A stretch of 51,635 nt of DNA from Desulfuromonadales bacterium (GTDB lineage: Bacteria > Desulfobacterota > Desulfuromonadia > Geobacterales > Pseudopelobacteraceae): assembly GCA_013349405.1 (NCBI GenBank), contig DUZS01000027.1:1-51635 (forward strand), read 5' to 3'. The notes beneath the pieces are model-generated. The model ran no database searches. It was not told the DNA's origin and saw only the letters and a program-made list of their open reading frames with translations. The translations under genes and the position numbers were made by a program. This document shows, piece by piece, positions 32,048 through 40,771 of this stretch (position 1 is the first letter of the stretch; the number at the start of each line of letters is the position of its first letter).

Positions 32048-32088
32048 ACTAAAAAGTCGCTGCCCTGACAGGACAGCGACTTTTTAGT
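32048..32088. terminator. Strong terminator hairpin after phoX
   Basis: Perfect 15-bp stem, ACTAAAAAGTCGCTG (32048-32062) with its reverse complement at 32074-32088, and an 11-nt loop. A/T blocks at both ends give T-runs on either strand. It lies 13 bp after the phoX stop. Confidence 0.8.
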
Positions 32089-32100
32089 TATTTAATCAGG

Positions 32101-34065
32101 TTACTGGAGAATCGGCAGCCCACTCAGATAGCCGATGGCGCCTTTTGCCGGGCGCACTCCGATACTGGTCGTTACCGCCAAGCCGCTGTCGAGCATCTTC
32201 TGTTGCAGACGCGCTTTCAGTCCCGCTTCAATGGTCTTGATGCTCCCCCAGTCAGCAGGATGCTGGAAGTTGCTCATAATGTAGGGGAAACCGTTCAGGT
32301 TTTCCACTACCTGCAGTCCGGTTGATTCGGCTCCAGCCGGTATCGACAGAATACGGGAGAGCGTTTTTGTGTCCACGTTGTAGGCCCACAGATAGTTATT
32401 GACATGCTGCCCGCTATCTTCTCCGATGAAAAGAGTCCGCATGGTTTCAGAATATTTCAGATTGTCCGGGTTGGAAATCTTATCAATATGTGCCGTATTT
32501 CCCACCGCGTCAGCAGCGATATCCTGTCCTATGAGCAGACCGGACATGTAGGTTGCAACGTACTGGCTGTTGATGGCCGTACCCGATAAGTCGGCCTGAC
32601 CACCGGTCAGGGAAAGCTCGTAAACGGCTCCGGCAAGAAGTTTCGGCAGGTTGATATTGTTGACCGGATCAGGGGTGGCGCCGGTACTCTTGTCCTCCAT
32701 ACCGTTCTGAATCCGTGTCATGGCCAGATACACCTTCTTATCCTTTGCATTGACCGATACCCCCTCCATCTTGTTGAACTCGGTGGTGGCCCCGAGAATA
32801 GCGGCATAACGGCGGGTTTCCAGGAATGCGGCGGCCTTTTCCATACCCGGTTTCAGCTTGAGCCATTCAACGGCCACTCCGGTGGTACCGCTGTTATTAT
32901 TGGTCTTGATTTTTGAGAATCCAATGGTATCAGCAGTAGTTGTTTCAAAAATATCACTGAATTTGAGCGTGGTCAGCGCCTTTATCTCTGCATCACTGGC
33001 ATGCCCAAGCCGGTACCAGGTAAGTGAAGCCTCTCCTGCGCCGATGTTGCTCTTCTGCTCCCATTTACCCGCATAGAGTGTTCCGGAGGAAAGGTCTTTT
33101 TCCTTGTCGGCCACATACATGAACAGGCCGGTATAATCGCCGTCGTCACCCATGTAAACCGTACGGTTATCCGGCATGACCTGATTCAACTCCCGGGCAA
33201 TCCGTCCCATGCTGTAATGTTTCAGAACCACGGTACTGCCGTCGGCATTAATGATAACCTCCGGTGAGATGCCGTAGTTGTAAGGAGAAAGAGTCAACAG
33301 CAGGTTAGAATAATACAGAGTCATCGGCGTCAGAATCGGCAGACCTGACGTGCTGTACGTACCTCCGGCCTCAACGGCGCGGGCGTCCGGCTCATACTCT
33401 TCACTGCCCAGATGGGTGTTCCACGGTGAAAGCGATCCGGCACAGGGAATCCACAAGCCGCCAACACTTGAAAAGTCGATCTTTTTCATCCTGGCAACGG
33501 CAAGTGACCCGTCGGTCTTATTCTGATCCAACGTGGCCAGACTCATGGTCATGGGGAGCAGGCCATATCTGCTGGTACCGCTGTTATCCAGAGTTTGATA
33601 CTCGTAATGAGTTACGAGATAAAGCGGATTACCACCGAGGCCGGTTGCCGGTGCGCCATCTACTTTAAGCAGGCTGTTCGCATCCGGAGCATCGGAGATG
33701 AACGGGGTTGTTTTCCCTGCTACGCTGGTATCCATGATGGCGGCGCCGGAGTAATCAACGACACCACCGGGAATAATCCCGCTGATGACATCAGAGGATT
33801 GAAATAAGGTCTTGTAGCTCAAAGGATATGTTTTTGTTTTTCCGTCTGTAAATGTGACTACTGCGGATGAACCGCTGTATACCGTTGCTCGCTCATCGTC
33901 CGTTTTGGCAGCCGACATGTTGGTAAATGTCACCGTAGCAATTTTAGGTGTTGATGGCACTACCGTCGTCGAGTCACTGCTGCACCCTGCTGCCATCAGT
34001 GCCGCACTGCCAAGTGCCGCCGCTGCGACACAAAGCATCATTCCACTTGATTTTTGCTGTTTCAT
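32101..34065 (-). CDS. phoX: PhoX-type alkaline phosphatase (DUF839) lipoprotein
   Basis: 654 residues from the ATG at 34063-34065, with GGGAGAG upstream; the frame is open for 66 more codons but without a signal sequence at the far start. Lipobox SAALMAAGC gives a surface lipoprotein. DUF839 marks: CAGSLSPWNTHLGSEEYEPDA, VVLKHYSMGRIARELNQ, VYMGDDGDYTGLFMYVADK, WYRLGHASDAE, RTLFIGEDSGQHVNNYLWAYN. PhoX enzymes use Ca2+ and Fe and release phosphate from many esters. It has a triple Pho box with a near-perfect repeat, so it should be a strong Pho target. Confidence 0.88.
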   Translation of the reverse strand: MKQQKSSGMMLCVAAAALGSAALMAAGCSSDSTTVVPSTPKIATVTFTNMSAAKTDDERATVYSGSSAVVTFTDGKTKTYPLSYKTLFQSSDVISGIIPGGVVDYSGAAIMDTSVAGKTTPFISDAPDANSLLKVDGAPATGLGGNPLYLVTHYEYQTLDNSGTSRYGLLPMTMSLATLDQNKTDGSLAVARMKKIDFSSVGGLWIPCAGSLSPWNTHLGSEEYEPDARAVEAGGTYSTSGLPILTPMTLYYSNLLLTLSPYNYGISPEVIINADGSTVVLKHYSMGRIARELNQVMPDNRTVYMGDDGDYTGLFMYVADKEKDLSSGTLYAGKWEQKSNIGAGEASLTWYRLGHASDAEIKALTTLKFSDIFETTTADTIGFSKIKTNNNSGTTGVAVEWLKLKPGMEKAAAFLETRRYAAILGATTEFNKMEGVSVNAKDKKVYLAMTRIQNGMEDKSTGATPDPVNNINLPKLLAGAVYELSLTGGQADLSGTAINSQYVATYMSGLLIGQDIAADAVGNTAHIDKISNPDNLKYSETMRTLFIGEDSGQHVNNYLWAYNVDTKTLSRILSIPAGAESTGLQVVENLNGFPYIMSNFQHPADWGSIKTIEAGLKARLQQKMLDSGLAVTTSIGVRPAKGAIGYLSGLPILQ

Positions 34066-34222
34066 TTCATCTCTCCCGTTCTTGATTGATTTTTTCTGCA
34101 TGTTTTCTTGTGTATCCTGTGGTAATTTCCCATTGCACAGAAGCGACCGGAACTCTTCTGAATTCACAAGAATGTAGTCGCATAGTAGATAACCAAGCAA
34201 TCGAGTCAAGACCATTTTACTA

Positions 34223-34251
34223 ATTAACAAACATTTAACACTGCCGTAACA
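34223..34251 (-). promoter_or_regulatory. Triple Pho box upstream of phoX
   Basis: On the minus strand TGTTACG, TGTTAAA and TGTTAAT follow one another at exact 11-bp steps. Divergent from the Sel1-repeat gene, which it may also control. Confidence 0.75.
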
Positions 34252-34322
34252 AGATTGCAGCAAAGCAGCGATACAGAGTCCAAAACCTGCTGCGCAGATG
34301 AAACATGAACCGGAGAGCCAGT

Positions 34323-35243
34323 ATGTTTGCTTTCATAAGTATTACCCTCAGTTTTTGCCTGGCCGCCTTCCCCGTTTTTGCAGATGCCTCCATGACCGCT
34401 GCATCCCGATATTTTGAAAATAAGGATTATCAGGCGGCATTGAAAGAAATCAGACCTCTGGCTGAAGCCGGAAATATTGATGCGCTGTACAACCTGGGAG
34501 TGATGTACGACAAAGGCCTTGGTGTCATCAGAAATGCTAATGAAGCGGTCACATGGTACCGAAAGGCGGCAGAGCGAGGACAACCGGCGGCCCAGTTTAA
34601 TCTCGGCATACTGTATCAGCATGGTGAACTCGGTGATCCGGATTCTGCAGAAGCTGCCCGGTGGTTTCAAAAGGCTGCTGATCAGGGTATCGTCGAGGCC
34701 CAATACAGTCTGGGCGTCATGTATCATCGGGGGGAAGGGGTACCACAAGATTACCAGCACGCACTCCGCCGTTACCGCCAGGCCGCGAAACGCGGCTATG
34801 CGGCGGCGCTGTATAATCTCAGCGTCATGTACCGACGGGGTGAAGGGGTCGTTAAATCGGTCGAGGAGAGCAGGAGACTTTATGAACAGGCAGCGAAAGC
34901 GGGAGATGCCGACGCTCAGTACAGTCTTGCGGAACTGTACGAAAAAGGAGAATGGGTGAACAGTGATCCGGTTGCTGCCGGTCACTGGTACCGGCTGGCA
35001 GCAGAGCAGGAACACCCTGAAGCCCGTTATCGCCTTGGCCGGATGTACGAAAAAGGGTTTGGAGTGCATCAGGATTTTGTGTTGGGGTATCAATGGTATA
35101 ATCTTGCTGCAGCAGGGGGTCTTGAAAGTGCCAGAACGGCGCGGGACACACTGTCGCTCCGAATGACACCTGCGCAAATCGCCGAAGGACAGAAAATTTC
35201 ACGCGAATGGCGCCCGAAACCGCTCTTAGATTCGACTCACTAA
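34323..35243 (+). CDS. Secreted Sel1-repeat protein
   Basis: 306 residues from the ATG at 34323, which has CCGGAGAG upstream; the ATG at 34305 lacks one. Signal peptide MFAFISITLSFCLAAFPVFADA. Then about seven Sel1-like TPR repeats of 36 residues, such as ALYNLGVMYDKGLGV and AQFNLGILYQHGELGD, ending in a 30-residue tail. Such repeats bind proteins and often act as periplasmic scaffolds. Divergent from phoX with shared control DNA. Confidence 0.85.
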   Translation: MFAFISITLSFCLAAFPVFADASMTAASRYFENKDYQAALKEIRPLAEAGNIDALYNLGVMYDKGLGVIRNANEAVTWYRKAAERGQPAAQFNLGILYQHGELGDPDSAEAARWFQKAADQGIVEAQYSLGVMYHRGEGVPQDYQHALRRYRQAAKRGYAAALYNLSVMYRRGEGVVKSVEESRRLYEQAAKAGDADAQYSLAELYEKGEWVNSDPVAAGHWYRLAAEQEHPEARYRLGRMYEKGFGVHQDFVLGYQWYNLAAAGGLESARTARDTLSLRMTPAQIAEGQKISREWRPKPLLDSTH

Positions 35244-35312
35244 CGCATACCACCATCCTGTATACTACTCGCTCAACTGAGGGGGAAAGATTCTACACAA
35301 TAATTGCATGAT

Positions 35313-35345
35313 CTTAACAGGACTGTAACAATGTCATGTTAAGAT
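35313..35345 (+). promoter_or_regulatory. Pho box and possible -10 for the PHP/glycosyltransferase-ppk1 operon
   Basis: Half-sites CTTAACA (35313), TGTAACA (35324) and CATGTTA (35335) at 11-bp steps; -10-like TAAGAT at 35340-35345. The box ends only 11 bp before the start codon. Confidence 0.6.
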
Positions 35346-35352
35346 ATGCCCT

Positions 35353-37290
35353 ATGAACCCATATAAAGCAGACCTGCACGTCCACTCCAGCCATTCCAAC
35401 AAACCCACCTACTGGGCCATGCGTAAATTCAGTGTCCCGGAGAGTTATACATCGCCAAAATACCTCTACCGGGTTGCACGTGAACGGGGCATGGATTTTG
35501 TCACTATCACCGATCATAACGCCATCAGCGGGGCTTTAGAAATTGCCCACCTTGATAATGCCTTCGTCAGTTCGGAGATTACCGCCCACTTCCCGGAGAG
35601 CGGCTGCAAGGTACACGTTGTGGTGCTGCATATTTCCGAAATTCAGTTTCAATCGATAATGATACTGCGTAAAAATGTTTACGAGTTGGTGGCGTACCTG
35701 CATAGCGAAAACATCGCTCATTTTCTCGCCCATCCACTCTACGCCCAGAACGAAAAGCTGAATCTCGAAATCATCGAACGGTCGCTGTTGCTCTTTACCA
35801 CTTTCGAAATCAAGAATGGCTGCCGTGCACACCGCTTCAACGGATTCACCAAACGCCTTGTCTCATCCTTGAACGAATCAGTGATCGAACGCCTTGCCAA
35901 CAAATACGATCTGCAGCCATACGGCAGCACCCCCTGGGCCAAAGGGATTGTTGGCGGCTCTGATGACCATGGCGGCCTGTTCATCGCACGGGCTCACACC
36001 ACTGTCTATGATACTCCGACTGTCAGCAGCTTCATTGATGGTATCAGGAACTGCACCAGTTGGGCTGATGGTAAAGATGGCGGACCTCTGACCATGGCAC
36101 ACAGCCTGTACGGTATTGCCCACAGTTTCTACCGGGAGCGGCTGGGTCATAGCCGCCGCGGCGCCACACCCTTTGTCAGCGCTCTCCTCGACCGCTTTTT
36201 CAACATAGGTGAAGACAAGGGCTCTTTCATCGATAAGATCCGTCTCTTTATTCTCAAAAACCTGCCGGCTTCACGCAGTCATACGGGAAAAAGTTTTGAA
36301 GAGATCCTTGACTCGGAAGCCAGGTTGCTGCTGAGTGACACCACGTTTATGGACAGTATCAGCACTGCCGACAGTAATCGCACAATATTTGCGATAACAA
36401 GTCGCCTGGCAAACCGCCTGATTTTCCATTACACAAACCGCCTCATGACCTTGCCGTTTAACGCCGGGTTCTTCGACTACCTCAATACGGCCGGCACAAT
36501 CGGACTGATACACACCCTCATTTCCCCGTACTACCTGGCATTTCACCACCAGCATAAGGGGAAGGAGCTCATACGGGATATCACAAAAGCTCTGCCGGAA
36601 ATGCATTTCAAGGAAATTCCGGAAAAAATTGCCCTGTTTACCGACACACTGGACGAGATCAACGGTGTTGCTTTAACAATCAAGCGACTGACAAGCACCG
36701 CCCGCAACCGTGGGGTAGAGTTGACCGTCATCACAACGGGTGATGACGGCACAAACGCTGTTGAAGGGGTGAAAAAGTTCCCGTCAGTGGGAGATTTTGT
36801 ACTGCCGGAATATCCGGAACTGAAACTCAATTTCCCACCGATTCTGGATGTCATGGACTTTATCGAGCATGAAAGCTTTACCCGGATCCATATCAGTACT
36901 CCCGGAACTGTAGGGCTTCTCGGTCTTCTGATTGCCCGCATAATGAATATACCGGTAGCAGGCACCTATCATACCGAAATTCCCCATTATGTACGCAGTC
37001 TGACTAATGATGATTTTCTTGAAAAAGCAGCATGGAGCTACATGATCTGGTTTTACAGCCAGATGGAAGAGGTCATGGTGCCCTCTGTCGGTACCGGGAA
37101 CCAATTGGCTGCACGGGGACTTCCGCATGAGCGCATAAAGCCGCTGCCCCGCTGGGTGGATAGTGATGCCTGCTCCCCGGACATGCGTAATGCTCCTGAC
37201 AGCAGCCAGACCTACAGCACTTCTTTGAATCTTGACCAGCAACAGACAGGCGCAGATGAAGATGCCGAATGTGCAGCATACGGAGTATAG
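35353..37290 (+). CDS. PHP-domain / glycosyltransferase family 4 protein, C-terminally shortened
   Basis: 645 residues. N-terminal PHP phosphoesterase domain: DLHVHSSHS (HxH, about 7-15), ITDHNAISG, HFLAHPLYAQ and GGSDDHGGL. The second half begins a glycosyltransferase group 4 N-domain: IALFTDTLDEINGVALTIKRL (about 425), HISTPGTVGLLGLLIARI, AGTYHTEIPHYVR and VMVPSVGTGNQLAARGL. The usual GT4 C-domain that binds the sugar nucleotide is missing: after PLPRWVDSDACSPD the sequence becomes a polar, repeat-poor tail and stops. Full-length relatives are about 150 residues longer. No ribosome site precedes the ATG. Likely cotranscribed with ppk1, 3 bp downstream. Confidence 0.82.
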   Translation: MNPYKADLHVHSSHSNKPTYWAMRKFSVPESYTSPKYLYRVARERGMDFVTITDHNAISGALEIAHLDNAFVSSEITAHFPESGCKVHVVVLHISEIQFQSIMILRKNVYELVAYLHSENIAHFLAHPLYAQNEKLNLEIIERSLLLFTTFEIKNGCRAHRFNGFTKRLVSSLNESVIERLANKYDLQPYGSTPWAKGIVGGSDDHGGLFIARAHTTVYDTPTVSSFIDGIRNCTSWADGKDGGPLTMAHSLYGIAHSFYRERLGHSRRGATPFVSALLDRFFNIGEDKGSFIDKIRLFILKNLPASRSHTGKSFEEILDSEARLLLSDTTFMDSISTADSNRTIFAITSRLANRLIFHYTNRLMTLPFNAGFFDYLNTAGTIGLIHTLISPYYLAFHHQHKGKELIRDITKALPEMHFKEIPEKIALFTDTLDEINGVALTIKRLTSTARNRGVELTVITTGDDGTNAVEGVKKFPSVGDFVLPEYPELKLNFPPILDVMDFIEHESFTRIHISTPGTVGLLGLLIARIMNIPVAGTYHTEIPHYVRSLTNDDFLEKAAWSYMIWFYSQMEEVMVPSVGTGNQLAARGLPHERIKPLPRWVDSDACSPDMRNAPDSSQTYSTSLNLDQQQTGADEDAECAAYGV

Positions 37291-37293
37291 CAA

Positions 37294-39465
37294 ATGTCAG
37301 CAATCGCAAGAACTCGCATTCGAAAAACGAGTAAATCTTCCGCAGAAATAAACCTCTCCGATTCCTGCTGGTATCTTAACCGAGAGCTGACCTGGCTTGA
37401 ATTCAACCAGCGCGTGCTTCATGAAGGCGAAGACGAGCGCACGCCGCTGCTGGAACGCCTCAAATTCATTGCCATTGTCAGCGCAAACCTTGATGAATTT
37501 TTCATGAAACGCATCGGCGGGCTTAAACAACAGGTAGCTGCTGAATTGCGTGAAGTCAGCCTTGATGGGCTTACACCGCTCCAACAGATCCAGAAATGCT
37601 ATAATTTCATACGAACTCTAGAGAGCAGAAAATATCTATTGTCGCATCACCTCTTCGAATTGCTCAAAGAACAGGGAATTGTTATTGCCAAAGTGAAAGA
37701 TCTGACTCCAGGCGAAAGGAAAAAGCTCCGGCACCATTTTTCAGCCAATATTTACCCGTTACTGACACCCCAGTCTATTGATCCGGCGCACCCGTTTCCA
37801 TTTATCTCCAACCTGTCAATCAACCTGCTGCTGACTCTGAACAGTCCTTCAGGACCTGATATGCAGTTAGCCCGGGTCAAGGTGCCGGTGGGAGCGAGCA
37901 CGTCACGATTCATACCTGTCCCCGGCAAACCGGGCTGTTTCGTATGCCTTGAAGACCTGCTCTGCTGTAATCTGGATATGCTTTTTCCCGGTATGGAGGT
38001 TGTGCGTTGCGACCTGTTTCGTGTTACCCGCAATGCCAACACGGAACTGGACGAAGAGGAAGCGGACGACCTTGTTGAAATGATTGAAACCGAATTAAAG
38101 GAGCGCCGCTTTGCACCCATCGTGAGAATGCAGGTGCGCGAAGGCATCCCGACGCTTCAACGCGGCAGACTGGCTGCGGAACTGAATATCAATGAAAATG
38201 ATGATGTTTTTGTCGTTCCGGATATGCTGGCCATGCGCGACCTGTTCGAAGTATCCCAGCTTGACTATCCGCATCTGCACGACCCGCCACACCATCCTGT
38301 CGTTCATCCTCAACTGGAATCACCGCGCACTATTTTTCACATAATCCGCGAAGCCGGTTCAATCCTGCTTCAGCACCCCTATGAATCATTTTCATCCTCT
38401 GTAGAACGTTTTCTGCGCGATGCTGCTGCAGATCCCAAAGTGCATGGCATCAAGATGACACTCTATCGCACATCAAGTCAGAGCCGCATCATCGACGCAC
38501 TTCTGCTGGCTGCTCAAAATGGCAAACAGGTTGCGGTAGTTGTTGAACTGAAAGCACGCTTCGACGAGGCTACCAATATCCGCCTGGCTGAACTGATGGA
38601 GCGGGCCGGTATCCATGTAACGTACGGGGTAGTTGGCCTAAAGACTCATTGCAAAGTAATTATGATCGTTCGCCAGGACTTTAATGCGTTACGACGATAT
38701 GTTCACATCGGTACGGGAAATTATCACGCTGATACTGCCCGCATCTACGCCGATATCGGCCTGCTAAGCTGCAGTGAGGAACTTGGACATGATGTGACAG
38801 AACTGTTCAATTACCTGACTACCGGATTTAAGCCACGGAGAAAATATGCCCGATTGTTGACCGCCCCCCGCTTCCTCAAGCAGGCGCTGTTAGCTAAAAT
38901 TGATCGGGAGACCGCACTGCATCGTGAAAGTGGTGGAGGTTTAATTCAGTTCAAGATTAACGCTCTTGAAGATGGCGACATCGTTAAGGCGCTCTACGTT
39001 GCCTCCCAGGCCGGAGTTGTGATTGATCTGATCGTGCGCGACACCTGTCGCCTGCGCCCTGGTATTACCGGAGTGTCGGAAACGATCCGCGTCATCAGCA
39101 TCGTCGGGCGTTTTCTCGAACACTCGCGGATCTACTATTTCAGAAACGGCGGCACAGAAGAGTATTTTATCTCTTCAGCGGATGCGATGAAGCGCAATCT
39201 GGAAGCGCGGGTAGAGGTGCTCTGCCCGATTGAGGCACCGGCTCACACGACTGAACTTCGATCCCTCCTGGACATTCACCTGCTTGATACCCGTTCCGCA
39301 TGGGACATGCAGTCAGATGGCAGCTATATTCAGCGCACGCCTGGCGAAACGGATATCTCGGGTGGCAGCCATTCTCAGCTGATTGAACTGGCCGAAAAAC
39401 GGGTGGAGCTGTACCGGAAGAGAATGAAAAAAAAGAAGCCTCATGCTTCTGAAACTGCCTTTTAA
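37294..39465 (+). CDS. ppk1: Polyphosphate kinase 1 (second copy)
   Basis: 723 residues. Core as in the first copy (CWYLNRELTWLEFNQRVLHEG), with catalytic His in GVVGLKTHCKVIMIVR and RFLEHSRIYYFRNGG and YFISSADAMKRNLEARVE. It shares long identical blocks with the 25617-27851 product but lacks most of its basic N-terminal extension, so it is a paralogue, not a recent duplicate. GGAG lies 8 bp before the ATG, at the end of the upstream gene. Pho-controlled through that operon. Confidence 0.95.
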   Translation: MSAIARTRIRKTSKSSAEINLSDSCWYLNRELTWLEFNQRVLHEGEDERTPLLERLKFIAIVSANLDEFFMKRIGGLKQQVAAELREVSLDGLTPLQQIQKCYNFIRTLESRKYLLSHHLFELLKEQGIVIAKVKDLTPGERKKLRHHFSANIYPLLTPQSIDPAHPFPFISNLSINLLLTLNSPSGPDMQLARVKVPVGASTSRFIPVPGKPGCFVCLEDLLCCNLDMLFPGMEVVRCDLFRVTRNANTELDEEEADDLVEMIETELKERRFAPIVRMQVREGIPTLQRGRLAAELNINENDDVFVVPDMLAMRDLFEVSQLDYPHLHDPPHHPVVHPQLESPRTIFHIIREAGSILLQHPYESFSSSVERFLRDAAADPKVHGIKMTLYRTSSQSRIIDALLLAAQNGKQVAVVVELKARFDEATNIRLAELMERAGIHVTYGVVGLKTHCKVIMIVRQDFNALRRYVHIGTGNYHADTARIYADIGLLSCSEELGHDVTELFNYLTTGFKPRRKYARLLTAPRFLKQALLAKIDRETALHRESGGGLIQFKINALEDGDIVKALYVASQAGVVIDLIVRDTCRLRPGITGVSETIRVISIVGRFLEHSRIYYFRNGGTEEYFISSADAMKRNLEARVEVLCPIEAPAHTTELRSLLDIHLLDTRSAWDMQSDGSYIQRTPGETDISGGSHSQLIELAEKRVELYRKRMKKKKPHASETAF

Positions 39466-39740
39466 TGTGGAGGTTCCGTCCTGTGCAGACTGTGAAGCTC
39501 TACCTGACCTACTTCGTAACCGTAACCCTTATGGCCGTCCCCGTCATCCTGCACGAAAAATTCTCAAAGACTTCGGCTCCCCCTGGATGGGCCGTCGTGA
39601 TGCAGTACCTATGGTGCCTCGCTGTAGTGGCTGCTGCAATCGTATTTTTATCAACCCTGACGTTATACCTTAGTCATGGCGCTCCCCCGAGAGCAATGGG
39701 TAGAGTAGGGAACAGGTTTCACCCTGCTCCCCTTGGGTGA
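39465..39740 (+). CDS. Small two-helix membrane protein coupled to ppk1, tail replaced by an intron relic
   Basis: 91 residues. The ATG overlaps the ppk1 stop (TAATG), giving translational coupling. Two TM helices: about 12-28 (LYLTYFVTVTLMAVPVIL) and 45-68 (MQYLWCLAVVAAAIVFLSTLTLYL). The last 15 codons run into a group II intron-like fragment, so the natural C-terminus is probably shorter or lost. No family recognised. Confidence 0.45.
   Translation: MWRFRPVQTVKLYLTYFVTVTLMAVPVILHEKFSKTSAPPGWAVVMQYLWCLAVVAAAIVFLSTLTLYLSHGAPPRAMGRVGNRFHPAPLG
39698..39733 (-). mobile_element. Relic of a group II intron 3' end (domain VI-like)
   Basis: On the minus strand GGGGAGCAGGGTGAAACC is followed by TGTTCCCTACTCTACCC, which folds as a short hairpin and matches the tail that bacterial group II introns carry. 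A second, different copy lies at 40586. Confidence 0.45.
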
Positions 39741-39768
39741 TAATTCTGGATAATTCCGGATAATTCCG
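39739..39768. repeat. Three tandem 10-bp repeats
   Basis: GATAATTCTG once and GATAATTCCG twice, head to tail, followed by GGGACAG. Confidence 0.6.
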
Positions 39769-39931
39769 GGGACAGTTTATGTAAATCCTGTCAAGCTTCT
39801 TCCCAATCCTCAATCTTCAAACCATCTAATCGGGAATCCACGCCCCTGTTTTCCTTGATTTACGTTGCCACATCTGAGGAATGATGGTAAAAATCTGTTC
39901 CGATTCCACATCAGAGTACACGGAGTTAGCC

Positions 39932-40186
39932 ATGTTGAAAAGCTATGAAGCTGTTTATCACAACGGCCATTTGCACTGGTTGGGCATGCCACCACCACGA
40001 GAGATTGAGAAGCGTCATGTGATGGTGGTTGTTGATTTGGAAAAGGAGATTGAAAAACCTGCACCAGACATCCGCAAACTGCTCGCACAAACTCGCGGTT
40101 GTCTCAAACCGTTGCGGACTGTTGATGAGATTGATAAAGGCATTGCACAGATGCGGTCGGAATGGGATAGAGAATGGGATCAGTAA
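39932..40186 (+). CDS. VapB-like antitoxin
   Basis: 84 residues from the ATG at 39932, with GGAG 7 bp upstream. Starts MLKSYEAVYHNGHLHWLG, a short beta hairpin seen in small antitoxins, then a helical C-terminal half (PDIRKLLAQTRGCLKP, DEIDKGIAQMRSEWDREW) that would wrap the toxin. It overlaps the PIN-domain gene by 13 bp, the usual toxin-antitoxin arrangement. Confidence 0.7.
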   Translation: MLKSYEAVYHNGHLHWLGMPPPREIEKRHVMVVVDLEKEIEKPAPDIRKLLAQTRGCLKPLRTVDEIDKGIAQMRSEWDREWDQ

Positions 40187-40590
40187 ACGAAGGACATGTT
40201 TTCGATTCAAATATCCTTATTTACCATATCAACGGTCAGTTAGATTCTGCTGCGGAACAGGCTTTGTCTGTCTACTTTGAGCAGCCCGCCTATATTTCCA
40301 CCATAACGGCAATGGAAGTGTTGAGTTGGCCGGGGCATTCGGATGAGTCGGTTGAGATGACTACGGCCTTTTTGGAAATTTTTGACGAGATTGCCATAGA
40401 CGCCGAAATCAAGGTTGGTGCAATCAGGATTCGTAGAAATTATCGGTTGAAGCTGCCGGACGCCATAATAGCAGCAACTGCGTTGTATCTTGTTTTACCG
40501 CTGATTACCCGCAATCTGAAGGACTTTAAGGACATTCCAGAATTGAGGTTGATCAATCCGTTTGGAGAGAGCAAAGGTTACAATAGGTAG
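40174..40590 (+). CDS. vapC: VapC-like PIN-domain toxin
   Basis: 138 residues. PIN-domain acidic residues: Asp in FDSNILIYH, Glu in TAMEVLSW, Asp in KLPDAIIAATAL, and the last acidic/Asn site in LITRNLKDF. These bind Mg2+ for RNA cleavage. The stop codon lies within the adjacent intron-like relic. Partner antitoxin overlaps upstream. Confidence 0.85.
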   Translation: MGSVNEGHVFDSNILIYHINGQLDSAAEQALSVYFEQPAYISTITAMEVLSWPGHSDESVEMTTAFLEIFDEIAIDAEIKVGAIRIRRNYRLKLPDAIIAATALYLVLPLITRNLKDFKDIPELRLINPFGESKGYNR

Positions 40591-40650
40591 AATAGGGAAC
40601 CGGTTTCACCCAGCCTCCCCATCAAACCTGACGTGCAATTTTCCCGGGTG
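40586..40650 (-). mobile_element. Relic of a group II intron 3' end (domains V-VI)
   Basis: On the minus strand GGGAAAATTGCACGTCAGG, GGGGAGGCTGGGTGAAACC and GGTTCCCTATTCTACC follow in order. This is the order of domain V (the GAAA tetraloop and GCACGT arm) and domain VI. No intron body or reverse transcriptase is present. The rest of the gap to 40771 is featureless. Confidence 0.5.
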
Positions 40651-40771
40651 ACAATGGTGTCAAACCTACACTTTTGACAGACTGACAACTATGAGTTCCA
40701 AGGAACTGCCAGCATAAATTGATTTTTGCCCGCCTCACCAATAATCCATTACGACACCCACACCCCATTCC

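Noticed and set aside
34224..35177. Long minus-strand open frame of 317 codons opposite the Sel1-repeat gene
   Set aside because: It mirrors a gene with signal peptide, ribosome site and clear repeats; the antisense product has no family features and runs through the shared promoter region.
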